From Anaeramoeba flamelloides (Eukaryota; Metamonada; Anaeramoebidae): a stretch of DNA of 64,000 nt. The stretch covers positions 5,022,001-5,086,000 of the forward strand of contig JANTQA010000033.1 in the NCBI GenBank assembly GCA_027625915.1. The letters are read 5' to 3'. The notes under the pieces were generated by a model. The model was given only the letters and a program-made list of their open reading frames with translations. It was not told the DNA's origin and searched no databases. Below, in pieces: positions 1 through 9,947 of this stretch; position 1 is the first letter of the stretch, and every line of letters begins with the position of its first letter. The position numbers and the translations under genes were made by a program.

Positions 1-625
1 ATAAATATTTTATTGATTAAAAAGTAATTTATATTTGTTTTATTCCAATTTAATAAATTGAAATTATTTTACAATTTTTTTTTTTTTTGATTTTCAATTA
101 TTATCTATTGCTTAAATAAAAGTTTTAGAAAATTAATCATATTAAAAATTTAATTTTGGCCTAAAGAAATAAATTTCATTTTTCTCTCAATTGGATATTT
201 ATTGAAATTTTTTCTAAAAAAAAAAAAAATTAAATTTCAAAGTAATTTATTTTTTTATTTATTTTTTTTATCATAAAATTAGCAAAATTGTTTGGTGGTT
301 ATTATTAATAAATTAATGTGTTGAGTTTTGAATTACTATTAATGTAATAAAATTTCTGATTTAAAAAAATAAAATAAAAATAAAAATCTTTAAAAAAAAT
401 GTAAAAACGAATAATTATTATTTTTTTTTTCAATTTCAAAAAAAAAAACAATAACTTAACTACTTTATCTTTGAACTATTTTGACTTTTTATTATAATTC
501 AAATCTGGATTAAAGACAAATAAGAAAATTAATATATCAGTACACCAATATCATTTTAAATCTAATTTAAAAAACTTGATGAAATTTAGGCAAATCCGGG
601 GTGCTAAGGGATATATATATATATA
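1..625. other. AT-rich sequence left of repeat A1, no gene seen
   Basis: I see no coding-like stretch, RNA gene or clear repeat here. It is probably the far part of the unfinished intron of the kinase gene to the right, whose last exons must lie outside the window. Confidence 0.4.
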
Positions 626-1223
626 TCAGCTATTTCCTTAAAATTGTGGCAAATTTTTATTTTAAAATATATTTATTAAACTTAATTCTAATAATAAAAC
701 TATTTGAATACTCAAAATTGCCATCTTAATAAATTGATTCTTAATAACAATTCAAGTTGTTTATTCGTGAGAAATTACTTTAATTAAAGAAATAAAAGTT
801 TCCGATCTCAAATTTATGTGATATTTTTAGGTGTATGAAAATTGGTGTTGTTTTTTTTCTTTTTGATATTAAAAAAATCGTTTTCATAACTTCCTTAATC
901 TCAACAAAATTTCTAATAGAATGGTAAACATATAACTGAATTTTATTGTTAAAAAATCTTTTGTATCTTGACATATTACCAGTTTTTACTTAAAATTGGT
1001 TGTACATTGTTTTCTCCAAAAAAAAGTACAATTTTTTTTTGATTTTTTTAGAAAAAATTTTAATGAACATATTTGGAAATACAAACAAAATAGATACTTA
1101 TTCAGTTTGTATTAATATTAAATTTAATTTTATATTATCAATTTATGAATATAACCACTAAAAAAAGAGGATTATAATTTGAAATATAAAAAAAAATACC
1201 CACTTTTTTGGAAATATCTTATA
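626..1223 (+). mobile_element. Family A MITE-like element, copy A1
   Basis: About 600 bp, with imperfect terminal inverted repeats of about 30 bp. The left end reads GCTATTTCC and the right end GGAAATATC, each followed inward by a run matching AAAGTGGG on the opposite strand. It sits in a TA dinucleotide tract on both sides, which suggests a TA target as used by Tc1/mariner-type elements. The internal sequence matches copies A2, A3 and A4 along its whole length. No transposase frame is present. It lies in the open-ended intron downstream of the last visible kinase exon. Confidence 0.75.
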
Positions 1224-1515
1224 ATATTATATTATATATATATATATATTAAAACATTAAATTTCTTATTAAATTTTTATGTTTCTTATACGTTAAGTTT
1301 TGATTTTTATAATTTGGGTGAATTGAAATTAAATAGATTGTAGGGCCATTTTGTAAGTTTTTGAATTTGAATTAACAATTGTTAAAAAATTTGAATATTT
1401 GTTATTTTTAATTTTTGGAGAAAAGAAATTTTTATAAATATTATTCATTGAAATCAAGGAATTAAAATTTTTTATAATAATAAAATGAATCGAAGATGAA
1501 GAAATGAGTTGTTAC

Positions 1516-4500
1516 TTCAGGTGCCATATATCTGTATGTACCACACATCGTTCTTAAACTTTGACCTGTGACTTTTTTTTTCGAGGTACCAAAATCGATA
1601 ATTTTTGCAATCATCCTTCCTTCTTCCTCTGTTAAAAGAATATTTTTTGGTTTTAAATCACGATGGATTATTTTTGAATCATGCAAAAATCTCATTCCAT
1701 TTGCGATCTGTTTACCAATTTTTAGCCATTGGATCAAAGATATATCTATTTTGAAGTTTCTTAAAATATCATTTAGGCTACCAAATCTATAAAATGTCAT
1801 AACAATACAATATGGCGGTGTGATCGTTCCGCCAAGTAAATTAACAACATTGGGATGTTGAAGTTTTCTAATCAAAAAGAGAACAATAATTTATACACAA
1901 GGTTCGATAAATAGATATAAGAAAAACAGAATAATGAAATAAAAGAAAAAGAATAAAATAAAGATAATATTAATGAAGAAAGAAAGTGTTAATAATAAAA
2001 AAGGGTAAAAAAATAATCTTGAACAAAGCACTTTTCGTTTTTCAATAAAATTTGAAATTTTGGTTCTGTTTTTGTTATTTTTTTTTTTTGTATTTTTTAA
2101 ATGATTTTTTTGTATTTTTTTTAATTTTTGTATTTTTTCAATGCTTTTTGGGTTGTGAAAAATTAAATAAGAAAATATATTGATCTTAATTTTGAATTAA
2201 AAGGATAAACTACAATTTAAACAAGCATTTGATTTAATAAGAGTCAATTTTTTTTTGGGATTGTTATTTGAGTTTTTGTGATTTCATTAATTTTAGTCTA
2301 TTGATAATCAACAGACGATTGAATGGTTTTTTGGAAAATGTTGTTTATGGAGATTTTTATATAATAATCGTTTTAAAAAAGGTGTGGAAAATTTAAAAAT
2401 TAAGATAGTTGTCATGAAACATGTTATTAACTACAATAGAACAATTTTTGTAACGCCAACAATAAATCATTATTCAATACTTTTGTTAAAAAAATATATC
2501 TCATTTCCAAATTAATATATAATTTGGACCTTTCAATAAAAGGATTTTTTTTTTTTATTTGATTTATTAATCAATTTTACTTATTTTTAAAGTGGTTCCT
2601 TAGGCTATTTGTTTCTAAGGTGTTAGTTTTGATATGTCTAAAACTAAAGTATGTTGCTAATTGGAGATAAATGATATTAGAATTCTATATGGTCCAAATG
2701 ACTTTAAAAGATCTAATTAAGCTATTTCCAAGAAAGTGGGGGGAAATTTATTTTAAAATATATTTGTAAAAATCGATCGTCAGAAAAGTATTTAAAGATA
2801 CAAAATTATTAACAATCATTTATTCATTCTTAATAGTCATTCAATTTGTTTGTTAGTATATTATTACATAAATAAAAGATATTAAAATTTCTGATCTCGA
2901 TTTTATATGATATTTTTCAAGTGTGAAAATTACTATTTATTTTTTTCTTTTTGATCGAAAAAATCGTTTTCCTAAAAAGGTTTAATCTCAACAAATTTTC
3001 AAATAGAAATAAAAAGCTTATAAGTGTATTTGATTGTTTCAAAAAATAATTTGTGTCCTTCCCATATCGCTCGGTTTTTTTATTGAAATTGGTCGTGCAC
3101 TGTTTTCTACAAAAAAGTTCTTAAATTTCTTTTCCATTTTTTGGAAATATTTTCATGAATATATTTTGAAATAAATACCATAGATACTGATTCAACAAGT
3201 ATTAATATTTCGCTTATCTTTGTTAGTGGAGCACCCCATTTATTGTCAATTGGGGAACACACCCACTTACAAAGAGGATTTTTTCTGAAATGTAGGAAAA
3301 AAAATCCCCTTTTTTTAGGAAATACGTTATAGGCAGTTTCATGGAATGGCTTAATAGAAAATCAATTCAAAAACTTGATTGCATTCTGAGGTATTATTTA
3401 TTATTACTCTTATTTTCTACTTCAAAAATGAAAATTTTTAGTTCACTTTTCAAAATATTTTCCAAACTTAATAAGTTGAAGAAAATCCAAAGATCTTTAC
3501 AACATCGTTTAGAAATGATATTTTTAGACAATAAATTAAACTTCCTTATATTAACTCTAAGACAAAATTTTTACTCTGCTAATTTGATTGTAGTAGTAAT
3601 AATTAATATTCATTTTGGAAAATGAAATAAAAAGTTTCATTTATTAATTGGAAAATAACATTAAATTCATTTTTTAGTTGTGGTTTTTTTTTTTCCCTTC
3701 TTTACTATTTTGTTCTTTTACTCCATTTCCACAATAATAATAAAAATTTAATCAACTATTCGATTGAGAGATTGAGAGATTAGTGATTATAATTATTGAT
3801 AAAGCAAGTGCTAAATATCTTTTCATTGGGTGGTGTGTATATTGAAGTTTATCAACTGTTTTATGAACACTTTTTAAAACTTTCTTGTCCATCCTTTTGA
3901 AAAGAACTATTAAACTTATTTTGAAAACCACCATTCTTTCTGAAATGAGAAAAAGTGCTAATTGAGTACTTTTTTTTTTTTTTTTTTTGATCCTAAAAAG
4001 GTTTTGTTTATCCTGAAACATTCTGTGTCGAAATTTGAGCAAAAAAATCATTTTTTGGATCGAAAAACAAAAAGAGGATGAAAATTAAATAAAAAAAAAA
4101 AAAGTTTCTGAACAAACGATAAAAACAAAAAAAAAAAACTAATATATACGATAGTGTTGTTAGTTCGTTAAAGTACTCCTCAAAAAGTTCTTTTGAATTT
4201 GAAAAAAGTTTTTTAACAGCAACTTGGACACCGGACCATTCTGCAATAAAAACCTCACCGTACGCCCCAAACGCTATACGTACTCCAAGTTTGATATCTT
4301 TAAATTCAATTACCCGAAACGAAAATTCTGTTTCAGATTTTTTGATTTGAGGTTGGTTTTGTTGTTTAACATACTTGATTTCTTCGACTTGTTTTTGCAT
4401 TTTTAATGAATTTAATCGATCTTTGATTTTTAAAACAGCTTGATCGAAGGATAATGAAATTTTTTGTTTATTCATGATTGACGATTGTTGATCTAAAACG

Positions 4501-4944
4501 TTTTCAAGCTCTTCTTCTTTTAATAAATTATTCAAGAGTTTTTCAAGCTCGTCTCTATCGTTTTCTATTTGTCACGAAGAAGAAAAGGAGAAATCAGAAA
4601 AATTTTAACATTTTAAAAAAAAAAGAGGCTTTTTTTTTTTTTAATTTTTTTTTTATTTTTTCTTTTTATAGTTGTAAATGAATGGGGATATTTACCTTCA
4701 TCTTCTTTATTTTCTTTGTCAATGTCCCACTCTGACAAATCGCAATCCAAAGTTAGTGCACAGGTTGAAATACGTTCAGTTAAATTGAGGAAAATATGCT
4801 TTCCTGTACCTTGGTGTAGCATTGTCCAAAGCCATAAACCTGGGGGAGTGTGTTTGGTTAACAACGCCTGTGATTCTTTGATAGAGTTATGAAGCTCACG
4901 TAAAATAGGTCTATATTTATTTGCAAGCTCAATATTTGAATGTA

Positions 4945-4980
<36 letters not shown>

Positions 4981-5281
4981 ATTTATTAATTTTTGAGAAG
5001 AAACAAAAGGAAAAAGAACACAGCTTAAGTAACAGGAGCATTGAAAATTTGAAAAATTAAGAAAACGAACTTCTTGTTGAGAGGAATTTATTAACAAATT
5101 GAATTCTTTGGGTTAGTCTTTTGCATTTACTTTTATTATACTTGACGGACTTTAAAGAACGAACAATAAATCTACTAAGTTTTTTTAATTTTAGAAAGGA
5201 TTTCGGCCATTTGTATTGATTATTACTAACAAAAAAAAAAAAAAAAAAGAAAGAAATTTTAAAAAAAATGATTTTACTCAT
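1516..5281 (-). CDS. TKL-type protein kinase with N-terminal MLKL-like four-helix domain (3' part outside window)
   Basis: Four exons join in frame: about 5225-5071, 4947-4696, 4564-4150 and 1867-1516. Exons 1-2 encode a helical domain that lines up by eye with the MLKL N-terminal bundle (VKYNKSKCKRL, then a YRPILRELHNSIKESQ helix), followed by an acidic, brace-like helical linker. The kinase domain has a glycine loop with the first Gly replaced (IAFGAYGEV), the VAVKK lysine, a C-helix Glu, HRDLKPKN, DFG and MAPE. Catalysis therefore looks possible, unlike in animal MLKL. The last join reads LTTLS/KLQHPNVV across a 2282-bp intron (4149-1868) that contains repeat A2. After MAPE a donor (GTAACA) opens another intron and no further exon is found to the left edge. 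The start is unresolved: the ATG at 5281 can be read through an F-rich stretch, or a very short first exon may exist. The TKL kinase call is firm; the MLKL-like domain is a good but unverified match. Confidence 0.8.
2717..3331 (+). mobile_element. Family A MITE-like element, copy A2, inside a kinase intron
   Basis: Same 600-bp family and same orientation as A1. The left end reads AAGCTATTTCC and the right end AGGAAATACGTTATA. It lies wholly inside the 2282-bp intron between the kinase N-lobe and C-lobe exons, so it explains over a quarter of that intron's length. Confidence 0.8.
3332..4149. other. Remainder of the long kinase intron
   Basis: AT-rich. Around 3838-3930 it resembles other copies of a dispersed motif (TGAAGTTTATCAACTGTTTTA) also seen near 41400. 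An open frame on the plus strand at 3341-3625 shows no recognisable protein and is treated as chance. Confidence 0.4.
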
Positions 5282-5660
5282 TAATTTTTGAAGAATTTAA
5301 AAATACAAAACATAGAGTCAGTTATCAAAGTGTATCAATTCTCAAGTTTTTTTGTTGTAAATACTTTAATATTTGCTAAAAAATGGTAAAAAAATTCTAC
5401 TTAGAAGCTTATTATTTAACTAAGGTATCATTTCCCAAACAAAAGTAAAATTTTTCCTTCATTTTTCTCGTCAGAGAAAAACGACCGAAATCTTTACAAT
5501 TCAATTCAAAATATCAAAAATCTTCAGTTTCTAATCATTTAATTAGATCAAATGAAAATATTGTGGTTGTCAAGGGGAGAGTATTTTTTTTCAAAAATAG
5601 TTGATTTTATGAAAAATGAACAGAATGAATCCGCGATATGACATTGGCATTTAATATTTA
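5282..5660. other. Intergenic, upstream of the kinase gene
   Basis: AT-rich sequence that should hold the kinase promoter and perhaps a short first exon. I cannot identify either. Confidence 0.3.
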
Positions 5661-5662
5661 TA

Positions 5663-6445
5663 ATCCTGGAAATTTGAAAAAAGTTTATCTTTTGTTGGAT
5701 TTGGTGGATAGTTAATTTGATTCTTAGTTGATTGATCTTGGACTTGGGAAGAATTTTAATTGGTTTATTTTGCAATTAATAAATGAAAATTATTATTTCA
5801 AATTTCCAAAATGTTTATTAATTATACTACTAAAACTAAATTAACAGTAAAAAAATTGTCGTAGAGTTCAAGAAGCTAGTTTCATAGATTATCTAAAAAT
5901 ATTATTTCTAAACGATGTTGAAAAGATCTTTGGATTTTCCTCAACTTATTCATCTAAAAATAATTTGGAATGTGAACTAAAAATTTTCATTTTTTAATTG
6001 CAAAATAATAGTAATAGTTCAAAAACCCAGCTTATGGCAATTTATTTTTTTTTTATTTCCAAAATTCAATTTGAAGAATGAAAGATATATTCATTAGTCG
6101 GTATTTATTAATGAATTTTAATTTTTGGATTGATGATTAGGATATTTACTCAATTAACTAAATGAAAAAAATCTTTTTTTAAAAAAGCTCTAAATAAAAC
6201 CAAACCTAAATAAAATTTTCAATATACATCCTACAAACCACATTTTGTAAAACTTAAGTTCAGATATATTAGTCTTGGACTATTCAATTCCAGATTTTTT
6301 GAAAAAAAAAAAAAAAATTGACAAAAATTTCCTTTTTGAACCACTATTAAAAACCAAACAAAGTTCAAGATCGATCAACTAAGAATCAAATTAAATAGCC
6401 ACCACATCCAACAAAAGATAACCTTTTTTCAAATTTCAGGGATTG
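5663..6445. repeat. Inverted-repeat (foldback) element with arms of about 80-90 bp
   Basis: The left arm is about 5663-5745 and the right arm about 6361-6445. They are near-identical inverted copies: both carry the block TTATCTTTTGTTGGAT, a GGTGG motif and TTGATTCTTAGTTGAT in the same order. The spacer is about 615 bp of AT-rich non-coding sequence. The structure suggests a non-autonomous DNA element or foldback element. A short frame on the minus strand (5548-5775) falls in the left arm and is not believed to be a gene. Confidence 0.65.
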
Positions 6446-8269
6446 TAAACCTTAATAGTGAGAAAAAAAAATATATTTTTAAAATTGATTGTAACTTATA
6501 ATACTAAAATCGTCTATTAAAGGGGTAGATTTCATTGGGGATAATAGAATCAAATTTATTGTATTATTTCTAATAAAAATAAATTATTTTGATACCATGT
6601 GAATATTAAAGTTTAGATCTATAAAAATTTATTATTCTGAATTCAGCATAGTATATAAAATTTCACTCTCGATTTTTTTCTTTAGATCTATCTCTAAAAA
6701 TAATATTTAAATAGAAAAAAACTCTTTAAGACTTTCATATTTGCTCTTGTGTTGTCCTTTGAGGAAAAATATTATTCTAATTGTGGTTATAAACTGTGCG
6801 TTTTGTATTTTTACCTCTTGAAATGAACTTTGAAGACCAAAAACAATTGTTTTTGTATGTTATTAAAGGGTATTATTAATGATAACTTTTAATATCAAAC
6901 GTTTTATAAAAAGAAAAAAGAAAATATTAGTTTTTTTTCTTAAAGTCCCACTCACGGTTTTTGAAAATTTTCAGCTCGTCCCTTGAAATTTTTAATTTAG
7001 GGGACTAATTTTCTTTATTAAATTTGAAATTGTAGGTAGAGTGATAGAAACTTAATTTTTTTTTTTTTTTTTTTCAATAATAAGTTTTTATTTTATAAAT
7101 TAACTTTGAAAAAAAAAATGTTTGAAAAACGAAATAAACCTTAAAAAAATTGAGGATTTGTATATTCTTTGAAAATTAATAAATTTACAAGTGAAAAATC
7201 TTATTTTCAACAATTTTAATTTCCTAAAGAAATTGAGAATTTTGCAGGAGACGTTCCAAAGAAAAGGTGGCTTAAATAATTTTTAAACATTTTTTTTAAA
7301 AAATCTCTAGTTTGTTCAGACTTTTATTTTATGATTATCAACTCTAAAATGAAGTTTATAATGTCTCGTATTTCTAAACAATCTAAATTTGCTTGATCCT
7401 TAAAAATAAAGTGACTTTTTCATTTTTGGCTGGGCCCTTTGAGTGAAATGAATTTTATATGTATTTTATAATGATTAACTTAAAATGTCGTAAATAGATG
7501 GTTTGTTTTATGATTTTTGAATCATTTTCTAAAAAGAGGAAATCAAAACTTCATTTTAATTAAGTTAGTAAAAATTTATAATTCCTATAAAAAGGTTTTC
7601 ACAGGACTTCAACAATATTTGTTTGGATTTAACAATTAGGATTTTGAGTAATTTTACAAATAAAACGAAAAAAATATCAGAAAAAAATATCAGAAAAAAA
7701 TATCAGAAAACAAACACATATTTTGAGTATATGATAATGGAAATTCTATTAAAAATATCAGATAGAGAGTAAATAAAATCTTCGAAATTATTGTTGGGAA
7801 CTGTTTCAATTTAAGAAAATAAATATATATTATAAAACTAAAGAACAAATACAAAATATCAATTACTTTATAAGAATGTATTCGAATTTTTAAAGAAAAT
7901 AGAATAATTTAAGTCACTTGATGATCAAAAATCATAGATAATTTGAGTTTGAAAATTTTTTCTTATTTTTTGAGAGTTTTTGAAATTGATAATCAATTTT
8001 TCACTATTCAATCTTGATATTATTTTTTTTTTCATTCTTATTTTTTTTTTCAATTTTAGGGGGTTATGTATCGAAAAATTTTTATTCATTTTTGGTTAAA
8101 AAATCCACCTAAATTTGTTTATATATCCCTAGTATAGTAGTATAATTTGAGGAATATAACTTTTCAATTTAAATCAAGATGTATCAAAAGATTTTTAGAC
8201 GAACAGATAATGTGCAAAAACCCCCTTAAATTTTTGATATTTCTTTTTTTTCGATTTATTTATTAATGA
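6446..8269. other. Intergenic AT-rich sequence, little structure
   Basis: There is no supportable gene. A small tandem repeat lies at 7668-7710. Around 7425-7450 there is a diverged match to the 3' terminal repeat of family F (GGGCCC then TTGAGTGAAA), perhaps a relic. Confidence 0.4.
7668..7710 (+). repeat. 13-bp tandem repeat, three units
   Basis: The unit is AAAAAAATATCAG or very close to it, repeated three times without interruption. It is too short and AT-rich to be a CRISPR array and has no spacers. Confidence 0.8.
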
Positions 8270-8905
8270 AGAGGGAAAATTACTTTTCTTTGATGTCTCT
8301 TAGGCTTTTCCAGAATTCAAAAGAATGGAGAAATATCAAAGATTTTACTCAATTCTTTTAATTTTTTTAAATTCTGAAAAAGAATTTCTGGGTATTTTAC
8401 CCTTTTAAAATAATAAGATAATTTGTTCAATTTTTTTTTTATTTCAAAATTTAAAAAATAAATACAATTGTATTTTCTAAAGTTTTCTGTTTATTTGTAA
8501 AATCAATACAGTATAGTTAGGTTTTTTTTTGAGTTTTCTATTTAGTTGGAAAATCAATAGGTTTTTTTGAGGTTTTCCAAATAAAATAGAAAACTCAAAA
8601 AAACCAAAAGAAAATCAATAGATTTTCCAAATAAATAGAAAACTCAAAAAACCTTAGAACACTTCACAAATAAATAGAAAACTCAAAAAAAACCAAACGA
8701 AAATCTATTGATTTTTAAATAAAATAGAAAACCTCATAAAAACTCAGAACACTTAAATAGTAAATAGTAAACCTCAAGAAACCCGCCGTTGGGTTTTTTT
8801 AAATTTAAGAAATAAACCGAAAATTTCTGAAATTTTTGGTTTATTTCTTAAATTAAAAAAATCCTAGGAACTTTACGGCACTTGGCGAGACAGTTCCACA
8901 AAAAA
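8270..8905. repeat. Family B palindrome-rich repeat, copy B1
   Basis: A stretch made of many short inverted and direct repeats of AAATAGAAAACTC, GAAAATCTATTGATTTT and a block around CAGAATTC..ACTCAATTCTTTTAA. Alternate blocks are reverse complements of one another, so the region could fold into several hairpins. It ends near a relatively GC-rich tail (TACGGCACTTGGCG). The same words recur at 22970-23350 and 59265-59845, so this is a dispersed family. No protein is encoded. Confidence 0.65.
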
Positions 8906-9947
8906 TGTGCTAATTATTCAGTGATAGTAATTTTAAAAGCTTCAAAAACAATTCAAAAATTCTGATTTTTTATAAATTGGTTATATAGGTACTTTTATGT
9001 AACAAGTGAAAATAAAAAGAAAAATTGTGGTTTATATTAAGAAAAGTTTGAGTTTAGATATTTTTGTTGTTTGCAATTATAATTTTGTTGTTTTATAATT
9101 ATTAGATATTGTTGAACTTTCCAACTTGTTAAATTTTCCAATTTGATAAATCGAAAATCCTGAAATTCTAAAACTAATAATTTTAATTCATGAGTATTCA
9201 AATTAATATTTCCAAGTAAATTACTGGTATTACATTGAAAAAATGGTTTGAATTCGGGTTTGTTCACAAGAAAAACTAATATTCTTCAGAATAAGAATTG
9301 AGACTACTTGAAAATTGTAATATGTTAGCTTTTTTATCAAAAAAATACATTAACAAAATTATTTGTTTCTTAAAATGATATGAACTACCTTTTTCAAATG
9401 TTATTTTGGTTTTTCACTTCAAAAAAGTTTTAAAAAATCAATAAATCATACTGGTATTTGGATTATAAATATGAAAGAAAATCATTTCCATTTTGTGATT
9501 TTTCAATTTCAAAAAGGGTTTTCAAAGTAGGTTAAAGTTTGTGTGGTTATTTATTTATTCGTTTCGTGCTTTGTTAGTAATCATAAATTACAATGTACCT
9601 TTTTGAAAGCTCAATTTAGAAATTAAAAAAGTGAACAAAATTATTGAATAATTCAATAAAAATTTTTACAATACCTTTAAAATATTTAATGAAATTGTAT
9701 TAATGACTATCTTCTTCAATAATCTCTAAAAAAACTACGTCCGGGTTTGTTCTCAGTGTCTTGTTTGTTTCGAATAATGCCCATTTTTTTGAAAATAACA
9801 AATTATTTTTTCTATTTTTTGTCTTTAACCTTCTTATCAACACTTTTCATCAAAAAAAAGAATTTGTAAGTGTAACAGATCTCAAATTTTAATACTCAAT
9901 TCCCAACACACTCACATTACACCGATTACAATCCTAAAGTTCTCCCT
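8906..9947. other. Intergenic, upstream of the DHHC gene
   Basis: AT-rich. A minus-strand frame at 9037-9267 has no recognisable protein. The 60 bases before the DHHC start codon are more C-rich than their surroundings and probably hold the 5' leader, but no promoter motif can be named. Confidence 0.35.

Noticed and set aside
780-974. Minus-strand 64-codon frame
   Set aside because: It lies inside repeat A1 and has no protein-like features.
3341-3625. Plus-strand 94-codon frame
   Set aside because: Inside the kinase intron on the opposite strand, Leu/Phe/Lys-rich, with no recognisable domain.
5548-5775. Minus-strand 75-codon frame
   Set aside because: Overlaps the left arm of the inverted repeat; composition is that of random AT-rich sequence.
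9037-9267. Minus-strand 76-codon frame
   Set aside because: Slightly protein-like, but no family match, no start context and no partner exon.
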